From Bordetella parapertussis (GTDB lineage Bacteria; Acidobacteriota; Terriglobia; Bryobacterales; Bryobacteraceae): a DNA stretch of 64,000 bases. Position 1 is the first letter of the stretch, and each line of letters starts with the position of its first letter. The translations under genes were made by a program, and so were the position numbers. Positions 53,360 through 61,682 of the stretch are shown here, one piece after another. The stretch is from assembly GCA_943328975.2 (NCBI GenBank), contig CALQCC020000008.1, positions 62,001 to 126,000 of the forward strand. The letters are read 5' to 3'. Under the pieces are notes generated by a model. The model had not been told where the DNA came from. It searched no databases and saw only the letters and a program-made list of their open reading frames with translations.

Positions 53360-55876
53360 ATGAGCAAGAAAATCCTACTCCTCGTCGCAGTCGCTATGGC
53401 CGTCCTGGTGGTTCAGCCCTCTGATACGCGAGCGCAACAGACCACTCCGAAGGGAAAAGCAGCCCCCGCGCAAGCGAAAGCAGCGCAGTCTCCGGAAGCC
53501 GCGGCTAGTGCCGCGTTCAAGCAATACTGCCTCGGCTGCCACAGCGCGCAAGTGAAGTCCGGCGGCGTTGTGATCGATCCCAATGCCATCGCGCAGGCCA
53601 ACCAGAATGCCGAGACATGGGAGAAGGTGGTGCATCAGTTGCGGGCCGAATCCATGCCGCCTCCCGGAGTGCCGCGCCCCGATCATGCGCTCTACGCTCG
53701 CATGGCGACTGCTCTGGAAACCCGGCTCGATGCAGAATCCGCAGCGCGTCCTCGCGTCGGTGATCTGCCGCAGCTGCATCGTCTGACGCGCACCGAATAC
53801 GAAAACTCGATCCGCGATTTGCTCGCGATCGCCGACCTGCCGCAGGAAATGGACTACAAGGTTCTGCTGCCGGCCGACAATTCCAGCAGCGGCTTTGACA
53901 ACATTGCCGACCTACTCTACATCTCACCGGCTGTGATGGAGCGCTACCTCGACGCGGCCCGCAAGATCAGCCGCCTGGCTGTCGGCGATCCGAAGGCCCC
54001 TGTGATGGTGAATATCCATACCGTCGCCGGGCAACATCCGCAAGACGCGCAAGTCGAAGGACTGCCCTTGGGCACCCGAGGCGGAGTCGCCATTCGCAGT
54101 TACTTCCCGCTGGATGCAACGTATGAATTCAAAGTGGACACGGCTGGTCAAGGCCGCGACGCGTACCTGATCGAAATCAGCGTCGACGGGGAACGCAAGG
54201 AAACGATGAACCTAGGTGGTCCTGCGGCGGGACGTGGAGGACGTGGTGCGGCTGGACCTGGTCCTGGTGCTGGTCCTGGTGCTCCTCCGGCCCCGCCTGC
54301 TCCAGGCGCGGTGCCCCCGGGCGCTCCTGCGGGGCCGCCTGCAGGTGGACCCGGTGCCGCAGGCTTCGGTCGCGGCGGCGCGCCTCGGCCTAATTTCCGC
54401 ATTCCGATTAAAGCCGGCTCGCACTTGATCGGGGTGACCTTTGCTGAAAAGACCGAAGCGTTGGACGAAGCGGTGGTCAAACCCCGTACGCGTAACCGAG
54501 GCACTCAGCCCGCCATCGGACAGGTGACCATTAGTGGTCCGTTCGATGCTACCGGTCCCGGCGACACCCCGGCACGGCAGCTTATTTTCATCTGCAAAAC
54601 GCAGGACACACCCTGCGCTCGCCAGATCATCTCCAACCTGATGCGCAGAGCTTACCGTCGCCCAGTCGACGCCGATGATGTGAACGATCTCATGCCGTTC
54701 TACGAAGCTGGCAAGAAAGAATCGACCTTCGACAACGGCATTGAAAAAGCGATCGAACGCATCCTGGTGAGTCCTCAATTCCTGTATCGCATCGAACGCG
54801 AGAAACTGAATCTCCCCGTCGGCACTGCGTATCTGCTCACCGACCTCGAACTCGCTTCGCGCATCTCGTTCTTCTTGTGGTCCAGCATTCCTGACGAAGA
54901 ACTCCTCAACGTTGCCAGCAGCGGCAAGCTGCGCCAACCCGGCGTCATCGAAGCGCAAGTGAAACGCATGATCGCCGACCCGCGCTCGGAAAGCATGGTC
55001 AACAACTTCGCGTCGCAATGGCTCTTCTTGCGCGATCTCGAAACCAAGGAAGCCGATCTGTTCCTGTTCCGGGACTTCGACGAAGTTCTACGCCACGATC
55101 TGCAACGCGAGACGGAGCTCTTCCTCGATAGCATCCTGCGCGAGAATCGTCCGGTAACCGAACTCATCTCCGCCAAGTACTCGTTCTTGAACGAACGCCT
55201 CGCCAAGCATTACGAGATCCCCGGCATCCAAGGCTCGAACTTCCGCAAGGTCACGTTCCCCGCCGACGTGCCGCGCGGTGGATTGTTGGGGCAGGGAAGC
55301 ATCCTCACCATCCGCTCCTACTCGACCCGCACCTCGCCTGTCCTGCGTGGCAAGTACGTGCTCGAAAACTTACTCGCCTCTGGACCGCCGCCGCCTCCTC
55401 CCAACGTGCCGTCGCTTAAGACGGAAGGTGCCAATTCGGACGTGCAACTTTCCATGCGCGAAGCGATGACGCTCCACCGGGCCAATCCCGCTTGTGCCGG
55501 TTGCCACGCCAAAATGGACCCCATCGGTTTCGCGCTCGAAAACTTCGACGCCGTGGGCCGTTGGCGCGATATCGACGGATCCGGTAAGACGATTGACGCC
55601 TCGACGCAACTGGTGGACGGCACCAAATTCACCGGAGTAGAAGGACTCAAAGGCGTTCTATTAAAGAACCCTGAGCGTTTCGTGACCGCCGTCAGCGAAA
55701 AGTTGCTGATGTACGGCATCGGCCGCAACGTCCAGTATTTCGACGCCCCGGCGGTCCGCATCATCGTGCGCGATGCGGCCAAAAAGAACAATACATTCGC
55801 ATCTTTGGTAGAAGGGGTGGTCAAGTCCAAGCCCTTCCAGATGCGCGCCACACTACCCGTTCGGAATCAGCAGTAG
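53360..55876 (+). CDS. DUF1592-type multidomain exported cytochrome-like protein
   Basis: 838 residues with signal peptide MSKKILLLVAVAMAVLVVQP. A haem-binding site CLGCH is at 57-61, and the series of planctomycete/acidobacterial domains follows: DUF1587 near LHRLTRTEYENSIRDLL, DUF1595 near CARQIISNLMRRAYRRPVDA, DUF1592 near RIEREKLNLPVG and SRISFFLWSSIPDEELL, DUF1588 near ANPACAGCHAKMDPIGFALE (a second CxxCH), and DUF1585 near VEGLKGVLLKNPERFVTAVS. A Gly/Pro/Ala-rich insert occupies about residues 290-340. The family is always paired with DUF1552; reaction unknown, redox role likely. Confidence 0.88.
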   Translation: MSKKILLLVAVAMAVLVVQPSDTRAQQTTPKGKAAPAQAKAAQSPEAAASAAFKQYCLGCHSAQVKSGGVVIDPNAIAQANQNAETWEKVVHQLRAESMPPPGVPRPDHALYARMATALETRLDAESAARPRVGDLPQLHRLTRTEYENSIRDLLAIADLPQEMDYKVLLPADNSSSGFDNIADLLYISPAVMERYLDAARKISRLAVGDPKAPVMVNIHTVAGQHPQDAQVEGLPLGTRGGVAIRSYFPLDATYEFKVDTAGQGRDAYLIEISVDGERKETMNLGGPAAGRGGRGAAGPGPGAGPGAPPAPPAPGAVPPGAPAGPPAGGPGAAGFGRGGAPRPNFRIPIKAGSHLIGVTFAEKTEALDEAVVKPRTRNRGTQPAIGQVTISGPFDATGPGDTPARQLIFICKTQDTPCARQIISNLMRRAYRRPVDADDVNDLMPFYEAGKKESTFDNGIEKAIERILVSPQFLYRIEREKLNLPVGTAYLLTDLELASRISFFLWSSIPDEELLNVASSGKLRQPGVIEAQVKRMIADPRSESMVNNFASQWLFLRDLETKEADLFLFRDFDEVLRHDLQRETELFLDSILRENRPVTELISAKYSFLNERLAKHYEIPGIQGSNFRKVTFPADVPRGGLLGQGSILTIRSYSTRTSPVLRGKYVLENLLASGPPPPPPNVPSLKTEGANSDVQLSMREAMTLHRANPACAGCHAKMDPIGFALENFDAVGRWRDIDGSGKTIDASTQLVDGTKFTGVEGLKGVLLKNPERFVTAVSEKLLMYGIGRNVQYFDAPAVRIIVRDAAKKNNTFASLVEGVVKSKPFQMRATLPVRNQQ
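54226..54385 (+). repeat. Low-complexity Gly/Pro/Ala-coding insert in the DUF1592 gene
   Basis: The stretch is built of short imperfect repeats of the type GGTCCTGGTGCT and encodes alternating Gly, Pro and Ala (for example GPGPGAGPGAPPAPPAPG). It lies between structured parts of the DUF1592 protein and should form a flexible, disordered loop or linker. Its repeats make it prone to length change. Confidence 0.7.
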
Positions 55877-55896
55877 GATATAAACAGGAGCCCCGT

Positions 55897-57240
55897 ATGA
55901 ACTTCATCACTAAGAAGTCGCTCGAGCGCAGAACTTTCCTCAAGGGCGCAGGCGTCACTCTCGCGTTGCCTTTCCTGGATTCGATGGCACCCGCACTTTC
56001 CGCGCAGGTAAAGTCGACCCCCCGCGTCGGATTCGTCTACGTCTCCCACGGCGTGATCTGGGACTCCTGGAAGCCCAAGACCGCTGGAGCTAACTTCGAG
56101 CTCACGCAGAACCTGAAGCCGCTCGCGAAACTCAACGGCCAGTTCAATATCCTCTCCGGCCTCAGCCATCTAGAAGCCGACACCAAGGGCGACGGGTCCG
56201 GCGACCATACCCGAGCCTCCGCTGCCTGGCTCACCGGCGTCCACGCGTGGGATCGCACCCGCCCCGGCGTCGAGATGAAGCTCGCCACCACGGCCGACCA
56301 AATCATCGCCCGCCAGATCGGCCAAGACACGCCACTGCCGAGCCTCGAACTCACCACCGACACGCCGAGCCAAGGCTCCTGCGACGCCGGCGATTGTTTC
56401 TACGTCAACACCGTCTCCTGGCGCAACGAAACCACGCCCAACATGACGGAGAACCATCCGCGCGTCGTTTTCGAACGCCTCTTCGGCGACGGCGGCACCG
56501 GCGCTCAACGTCTCGCGCAAGCCAAAGCCACGGGGAGCATCCTGGATTCGGTCTCCGCCGAAGCCGCCAAGCTAGCGAAGTCCCTGGGACGCCCCGATCG
56601 CACCAAGCTCAGCGAATACATGGAGTCGATCCGCGAAATCGAAACGCGCATCCAGAACACCGAAAAGCAGGGAGCCCAGTCCATCGAACTCCCCGACCGT
56701 CCTCTGGGCATTCCGGACACCTTCGACGCCCACACCAAGCTCATGTTCGACCTGCAGGTGCTGGCGTTCCAGACCGACATGACCCGCGTGTTCACGTTCA
56801 TCATGGCGCGCGAGTTGAGCCTGCGTCCGTACCCGTTCATCGGCGTCCCCGACGCGCATCACTCGATCAGCCACCATCGTGACGATCCGAGCCTGATGGC
56901 GCAGAAGGCCTTGATCGATACGCACCACGTCCTGATGTTGTCGTACTTGCTTGAGAAGATGGCCGCCACCCCCGACGGCGACGGGTCGCTTTTGGATCAC
57001 AGCCTCATCGTCTACGGCAGCGGCATGGGCAACGGCAACTTGCATCGCCACTCCGATATGCCGGTGTTGCTCGCCGGTAAGCTCGGCGGCAAGATCAAGA
57101 CGGGCCTGCACCACGTCTATAAGCAGGACACCCCGATGACGAATCTACTGCTCGGGATCATGGATAAGACCGGCGTGAAGATCGACAAGTTCGGCGATTC
57201 GACCGGCCGGTTGCAACCGGACCCGATCGCGCTGGGCTAG
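55897..57240 (+). CDS. DUF1552 Tat-exported protein
   Basis: 447 residues starting at the ATG at 55897, with AGGAG about 6-10 bases before it. A twin-arginine signal (ERRTFLKGAGVTLALPFL, Arg11-Arg12) leads the chain. DUF1552 members resemble the alkaline-phosphatase-like DUF1501 group; conserved segments are GVIWDSWKPKT, LSGLSHLEAD, AWLTGVHAWD and LIVYGSGMGNGNLHRHSDMP with possible metal ligands. It follows the DUF1592 gene by 20 bases, the usual pairing, and the products likely work together in the periplasm. No biochemical function is established. Confidence 0.88.
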   Translation: MNFITKKSLERRTFLKGAGVTLALPFLDSMAPALSAQVKSTPRVGFVYVSHGVIWDSWKPKTAGANFELTQNLKPLAKLNGQFNILSGLSHLEADTKGDGSGDHTRASAAWLTGVHAWDRTRPGVEMKLATTADQIIARQIGQDTPLPSLELTTDTPSQGSCDAGDCFYVNTVSWRNETTPNMTENHPRVVFERLFGDGGTGAQRLAQAKATGSILDSVSAEAAKLAKSLGRPDRTKLSEYMESIREIETRIQNTEKQGAQSIELPDRPLGIPDTFDAHTKLMFDLQVLAFQTDMTRVFTFIMARELSLRPYPFIGVPDAHHSISHHRDDPSLMAQKALIDTHHVLMLSYLLEKMAATPDGDGSLLDHSLIVYGSGMGNGNLHRHSDMPVLLAGKLGGKIKTGLHHVYKQDTPMTNLLLGIMDKTGVKIDKFGDSTGRLQPDPIALG

Positions 57241-57444
57241 GCGATCGAGACTTGGTAGCTGAACCGATCTCACGCAAAACCGCAAAAATCGCAAAGAGAA
57301 GACTTGGCGAACCTTGCGAGCTTTGCGTGAGATTCCGTTTGGATCGAAGCTTGTAAATCCTCGACCTGGCATATGATCATGCTGGGAGTATGAAATGCCC
57401 ACCGCCGGACGCGTGACCGCAGAACCGCAGCAAGTTTGTCGCCG
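57241..57444. other. Intergenic stretch with a 12-bp inverted repeat
   Basis: Non-coding. ATCTCACGCAAA at 57267-57278 and TTTGCGTGAGAT at 57322-57333 are perfect inverted copies 43 bases apart, and the space between holds further CGCAAA-like words. The position just after the DUF1552 stop suits a terminator-like structure, but the spacing and word content also fit a dispersed intergenic repeat element. No gene is seen. Confidence 0.5.
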
Positions 57445-57668
57445 ATGAGGCCCTGCATCGTGGTGAGCGATCCCGATGTAATCGGTGACCAGCGCTTTCC
57501 GCTCGTTTGCGTTGATCGATCATCTTCGGTCGATTGATAAGCGCAGGATTTCGGGCCGTGCTCGGGGAGATAGCTGAAGAAGAGACCGGGGCGCTCAACG
57601 AGGGGCTGGCCACATTTCTCGGAATGGCCGACCGCCTACGTGGCCCGATCGTCCCGCCGCTTCAGTAA
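57445..57668 (+). pseudogene. Decayed MazF/PemK-type toxin
   Basis: Three pieces in shifting frames together read like the second half of a MazF/PemK endoribonuclease. They are MRPCIVVSDPDVIGDQRFPL-VCV from 57445, then ALIDHLRSIDKRRISG, and finally VLGEIAEEETGALNEGLATF-LGM up to a stop at 57666-57668. The RPCIVVSxD strand, the xLIDHLRSIDKRR segment and the final helix VLGxIxxxxxxALNEGLxxFLG are family hallmarks. The central strands between VCV and ALID are deleted, and at least two frameshifts separate the parts. No antitoxin gene is recognisable upstream. Non-functional. Confidence 0.68.
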
Positions 57669-57757
57669 CGCTGTCGTTTTCTCACACTCGCGTGGGCGAC
57701 CCAATAAGAGCGAGAATAGGACGATGCCTGCAGTCCCTGGGCATCACCTAACGCCTC

Positions 57758-58492
57758 ATGGGAACCTCCACTATTGTTGTACCTTGCTACAACGAAGCGA
57801 ACCGGCTGCGCGTGGATGATTTCCGCGATTACCTCCGCAACCATCCCGATACATCGTTTCTATTTGTCGATGACGGGAGCAAAGACCGCACGCTTGAGGT
57901 GCTCGAATCGCTGAGAGCGACGATGCCTCAGCGGATTCATGTGTTCGCGTTGCCCAAGAACTCCGGCAAAGGCGAAGCCGTCCGTCAGGGATTGCTGCAT
58001 GCGATTCAGCAGCATTCCTCCAGCTATGTCGGCTACTGGGATGCCGACCTGGCCACGCCGCTTGAGGCGATCGATGACCTCCAAGGGATTCTCTCTCAGC
58101 AGCCCGCCATTCAAATCGTCATGGGGTCGCGTGTCCGGTTGCTGGGGCGCGAGATTCAACGCAAGGCCGCGCGCCACTATCTGGGTCGCGTGTTCGCAAC
58201 CTTCGCATCTATGGTGCTGCGCATGCCGGTTTACGACACGCAATGCGGCGCCAAGATTCTACGTGTGGTCCCGGAGCTGACGAACCTTCTGCACCAACCC
58301 TTCTGTTCACGCTGGATCTTCGACGTGGAACTGATCGCGCGGTTTGCGCAACTCCACTCTGAGGAAAGCTTGGGATGGATTTACGAGTTCCCATTGCATC
58401 GCTGGGACGACGTGGAAGGTTCCAAGCTTCGCGCGTTTGACTTCCTCCGCGCCGGTCGCGACTTGCTTGAGATCAACCGCCGGTATCGCTAA
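57758..58492 (+). CDS. Family 2 glycosyltransferase, polyprenyl-phosphate type (GtrB/DPM1-like)
   Basis: A 244-residue GT2 enzyme without C-terminal membrane helices. Typical features: VVPCYNEANRL at 7-17, FVDDGSKDRTLEVL, NSGKGEAVRQGL, and the DxD-type WDADLATPLEAID. MGSRVRL, RHYLGRVFATFASM, YDTQCGAKIL and WIFDVELIAR are the hallmarks of dolichyl/undecaprenyl-phosphate glucosyl- or mannosyltransferases. It probably charges a lipid carrier with a sugar on the cytoplasmic face. The next gene starts 2 bases later and encodes a polytopic protein that may use this lipid-linked sugar. Confidence 0.88.
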   Translation: MGTSTIVVPCYNEANRLRVDDFRDYLRNHPDTSFLFVDDGSKDRTLEVLESLRATMPQRIHVFALPKNSGKGEAVRQGLLHAIQQHSSSYVGYWDADLATPLEAIDDLQGILSQQPAIQIVMGSRVRLLGREIQRKAARHYLGRVFATFASMVLRMPVYDTQCGAKILRVVPELTNLLHQPFCSRWIFDVELIARFAQLHSEESLGWIYEFPLHRWDDVEGSKLRAFDFLRAGRDLLEINRRYR

Positions 58493-58494
58493 CT

Positions 58495-59847
58495 ATGAAA
58501 TCCTTGGGCACCTGGCGGTCTCTTGAAGCGACCCTGAACGCCGTCCTCCCTGTGACGGCGGGTCTTGTACTGGCCGTGTTTGCCCTCCTCTTGTTTTCCG
58601 CGACCCCTGCGATGGATGACTTCTGCAAAGCGTCGCTGTCCTACCTTGGCCAGCCGCAGTCCAGTGCAACGCAAGTTACGTTGTTGTACTTCACGGGTTG
58701 GTCGGCGCGCTGGGCTTCGACATTCCTGCAGAGCGCCCTGTTCAGCCGCGTCGACCTGATCGCGTCCTATCCGTGGTTGCTCTTGGGTGTGATGGCGGCC
58801 AACTTGGCAGCGTTGTGGGCTTTCTTTCGTTGGGTGCTGCAAATGAGGCCGGTGACCGCCTTGGCCGTGACGGCGATGGTCTATGTGAGTTGGGCCGTCA
58901 GCATTCCCAGTCCCGCCGAAAATATCTTTTGGGCCACCGGTGCCACCGAATATCAGCTCTCACAAAGTGGCATCCTGTTGCTGGTCACGCTGCTGTGTTC
59001 CAGCCGCGGACGCATCGGAGCAATGGCGGCTTTCACCCTTGCGCTCCTCGTGCCCGCGCAACATGAGGTTGCTGGTATGGTTCTTTGCATCCTTCTGGCC
59101 GCGGGTGTTGCCGTAGCCAGAGTGCTTAAGCTGCCCTCCAGTAAGTGGATCGCGTGTCTCGCCATCGCTACCATCAGTTTGGCCATCGTCGTCGCCTCCC
59201 CTGCGGGCCGGGAACGAGCCGCGCAAGAAGGCAAGGCGTTGTGGGATTTCCAGCATGCGCCCAGTTACGTGGCCCTTGCACTAAGGAACGCTGTCGACTG
59301 GTTGATACGTCCCATTCCGCTGCTGACGGCCGTGTGTGTCCCGATATTCGCCGGATCCATGCAACGTCGCCGGGAGCCGTTGATCCTTCATCCGGCGTGG
59401 CTTGCTCCGCTCTGTATCTTGGGGATGGGCTTGATCGTCTGTGTGGCGGCTTTCGTTGGACTGGTATCCGCGAGCGAACCTCCGGGCAGGTTAATCGGGT
59501 GGTATCTGTGGCCGTTCTGGTTGTTGTTGCTGTGTGCGGTGTATTTCGGAATTCCCGAGTTGCAGGCGACCGGCGCGTTGCGGGTCAAGGTATTCCAACT
59601 CGGTCTCTGCGGAATTCTTGCACTCAGTTTGCTCACATCGCCCAACTTCAGAGACGCAATCAAGGACCTCCGAGGTCCCGCGCGTCCGTGGTCAAAGAGT
59701 ATCGCCGAGCAACTTCGAGGGGGAGCCGGTACGCCCGTGGATGCGAACTTGCCCGTGAGACCCAGCAATGTTCTTGCACCTGGGTTCGCTGATTCGTCTC
59801 CGTGGGTGACTGCCTGCTGGGTCAACTACATCAACATGAAGCGGTGA
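58495..59847 (+). CDS. Polytopic membrane protein, probable GT-C/GtrII-like glycosyltransferase
   Basis: 450 residues with roughly eleven hydrophobic helices. An acidic motif just after the first helix (ATPAMDDFCKASL) is of the kind seen in the first periplasmic loop of GT-C-fold enzymes and DUF6056/GtrII proteins, where it is catalytic. FWATGATEYQLSQSG is another motif of those groups. It starts 2 bases after the GtrB-like gene, giving a GtrB-GtrII style pair that would decorate a periplasmic glycan; a GtrA-type flippase is not in the window. The family assignment is by pattern, not certain. Confidence 0.65.
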   Translation: MKSLGTWRSLEATLNAVLPVTAGLVLAVFALLLFSATPAMDDFCKASLSYLGQPQSSATQVTLLYFTGWSARWASTFLQSALFSRVDLIASYPWLLLGVMAANLAALWAFFRWVLQMRPVTALAVTAMVYVSWAVSIPSPAENIFWATGATEYQLSQSGILLLVTLLCSSRGRIGAMAAFTLALLVPAQHEVAGMVLCILLAAGVAVARVLKLPSSKWIACLAIATISLAIVVASPAGRERAAQEGKALWDFQHAPSYVALALRNAVDWLIRPIPLLTAVCVPIFAGSMQRRREPLILHPAWLAPLCILGMGLIVCVAAFVGLVSASEPPGRLIGWYLWPFWLLLLCAVYFGIPELQATGALRVKVFQLGLCGILALSLLTSPNFRDAIKDLRGPARPWSKSIAEQLRGGAGTPVDANLPVRPSNVLAPGFADSSPWVTACWVNYINMKR

Positions 59848-59854
59848 CGCGGCC

Positions 59855-60394
59855 TCAGATACATTTCCAGGTCAGCACTGCGGCTCCCACCAGAAACCCA
59901 ATGCCCGCTTGAAATTCCTGGTTGCGCATGTAAACCGACCATTGGAACGCCTTGCTTCCACCAGTGCCAGAAAAGTTCGGGATGAACGGTGGCACGCGTT
60001 CGGCGTAGGTTTTGTATTCGGGGAACAGTGAGCGCAGGTGCTGCTCTTCCAGTTCCACCACCGGCAAGTAGATCAACAGGAATACGGCCGCGAAGAGCAG
60101 CCCGAGCTCCCAACGTCGTGACGCGAGCGCGAAGCCCGCAGCCACCGTCAGCGTGCCGATGTAGAGCGGGTTCCGCAAATACGCATACGGACCACTCTGC
60201 GCCAGCGTCCGGTTCTTCTCCAGATGTCCCGCAGCCCAGGCCCGCAGCGCGAGGCCCAGTAACGAAATCGCAAGTCCGTAAATCAGCGATCCCCACGTTG
60301 GCGTCGAGAGCCACAGGAACGCGGCCACTAATACGAAGCCTCCCGGTACGCGCAACTTCGCCACGCGGTCGGCGTAAGACTTAGGAAAGTGCAT
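59855..60394 (-). CDS. Isoprenylcysteine methyltransferase-like membrane protein
   Basis: A 179-residue membrane protein of the ICMT/PEMT family, with about four helices. The SAM-binding signature at the C-terminal half is clear: GPYAYLRNPLYIGTL at about 68-82 and VELEEQHLRSLFPEYKTYAE followed by RVPPFIP. Bacterial members methylate small lipids or unknown substrates rather than prenylated proteins. It overlaps the WaaC-like gene by 14 bases and is the last gene of the LPS operon, so a lipid or LPS-related substrate is possible. It converges with the GT-C gene with 7 bases between stops. Confidence 0.85.
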   Translation of the reverse strand: MHFPKSYADRVAKLRVPGGFVLVAAFLWLSTPTWGSLIYGLAISLLGLALRAWAAGHLEKNRTLAQSGPYAYLRNPLYIGTLTVAAGFALASRRWELGLLFAAVFLLIYLPVVELEEQHLRSLFPEYKTYAERVPPFIPNFSGTGGSKAFQWSVYMRNQEFQAGIGFLVGAAVLTWKCI

Positions 60395-61307
60395 TCAGCA
60401 CCTCAATCACTTCTCCTGGTTGAATCGCTCGCATGCTCGGGTCTTCCTCTTCACGGCGCTTATAAGATGTCACTGCGTCGGGGCTGCGCAATACACGAAT
60501 CGTCCCACCGTACGGACCATGCGTTGCCGGATCGGTGGGTCCATAGATCGCGACTCCCCGTTTCGACAGGGCAGCCGCTAAGTGCAACGGTCCGCTATCG
60601 ACGCCAACCACCGCATGCGCTTTGCGTGTCGCATGGATCAAGCCCGGGATCCCCGAGATATGCATGTGTGCTCCGGGCACTTTCGCCAACGTATCCGCAG
60701 CGGCGGGTGACCCGTTCAACACCAGCGGCATCTTCAATCCCGCAGCCAACTCTTCGTAGTATTCCAGCGGCCACTGTTTCGATGCCCAACCCGCCAGCGG
60801 ACAGGCGAGCACAAATGGACCTTCGGGTAACCAGCCTTCGGGTCGCCCCGGCGGCAAGGGGAATGTCATGACCGTGTTGGTTGCTCCCGCAGCGGCTGCA
60901 ATTTCCAGATAGCGGTCCACACGATGCACTGCCGTTGTCTTCACCGCGGTCGAGTAGACCAAAGCGGCTAAAGGCTCGCGTGCCTGTGATCGGTCCAGCC
61001 CTACGATCTTCTCCGGTCGAGCCGCCGCCGCTACCAGCGACGATTGAATCAAGCCTTGCAAGTCCACTGCGAGTTGAAATCGCTCCCGCCGCAGCCTCCG
61101 CCACGCATCGGCGAGCCCCGCCGCCGTTCGTTGATAAGGAATAACTTCGTCGACGTAGGGGTTGCCTTCCAGCAACGGAGCCCACTGCGGCTTAATGATC
61201 CAACTCAAGTGGCTGCGCGGGAAGCTATGTTTCAGGCTAGCGACCGCGGGCAACGCATGGATGACATCTCCAAGCGAGCCGAGCCGGATCACTAGAATGC
61301 GGAACAT
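60381..61307 (-). CDS. waaC: LPS heptosyltransferase I-like (WaaC family, GT9)
   Basis: 308 residues of the GT9 ADP-heptose:LPS heptosyltransferase type. RLGSLGDVIHALPAVASLKH at 8-27 is the hallmark N-terminus, followed by AVDLQGLIQSSL, the acceptor-side GLDRSQAREPLA, and the donor-binding VVGVDSGPLHLAAALSKRGV-like segment near 230-250 ending GPTDPATHGPYG. WaaC adds the first heptose to Kdo in inner-core LPS. It starts 3 bases after the degenerate nucleotidyltransferase and belongs to an operon with the WaaF-like gene. Whether the sugar here is really heptose is not certain. Confidence 0.85.
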   Translation of the reverse strand: MFRILVIRLGSLGDVIHALPAVASLKHSFPRSHLSWIIKPQWAPLLEGNPYVDEVIPYQRTAAGLADAWRRLRRERFQLAVDLQGLIQSSLVAAAARPEKIVGLDRSQAREPLAALVYSTAVKTTAVHRVDRYLEIAAAAGATNTVMTFPLPPGRPEGWLPEGPFVLACPLAGWASKQWPLEYYEELAAGLKMPLVLNGSPAAADTLAKVPGAHMHISGIPGLIHATRKAHAVVGVDSGPLHLAAALSKRGVAIYGPTDPATHGPYGGTIRVLRSPDAVTSYKRREEEDPSMRAIQPGEVIEVLNALS

Positions 61308-61310
61308 GGA

Positions 61311-61661
61311 TTAGCGAGCCGCTTGCCGCGCCTGCACGTGTTGGATCAATTGCTCCAGCCGCGCGGCGTCTTCGGTTTCCAGCTGCGTGTGCGGCGCGAG
61401 TCCTTCAGGATACGTGCTGCCGATCTCAGTAACGTAGTCAACGCAAGCCAGGCCCGCAAGCAATTCCGCTCGAGCGCGCGAAGGCAGGATAGCGTTTGCC
61501 GGAGTCGAGATCAGCACCAGCAGCGGCCGGCCCGCCTGCTTCAAGCTCTTCAGGCGTTCCGCGTGCGTGTGAATGATGGGATCGAAGTAGCCACTGACGA
61601 TAACCGCGTCGGCAATTCTGCGAGCTTCGTCGTTCGAGATGATTTTGGTTCGGGTATCCAC
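61311..61661 (-). CDS. Degenerate cytidylyltransferase-like protein (HldE/RfaE C-terminal type)
   Basis: A 116-residue protein starting with GTG at 61661. VIVSGYFDPIIHTHAERLKS aligns with the nucleotidyltransferase opening VxxxGxFDxxHxGHxxxL, but the HxGH site is replaced by IHTH with no glycine, and the C-terminal ISSTxxR region is lost or changed. The rest (RPLLVLISTPANAILPSRAR, AELLAGLACVDYV) keeps the Rossmann-like frame seen in RfaE2/HldE domains. It lies between the two heptosyltransferase genes (21 and 3 bases). Either an altered, perhaps non-catalytic, paralogue of the heptose-activating enzyme or a new variant. Confidence 0.72.
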   Translation of the reverse strand: MDTRTKIISNDEARRIADAVIVSGYFDPIIHTHAERLKSLKQAGRPLLVLISTPANAILPSRARAELLAGLACVDYVTEIGSTYPEGLAPHTQLETEDAARLEQLIQHVQARQAAR

Positions 61662-61682
61662 TGGTTTTATTGAGGTGACTCT

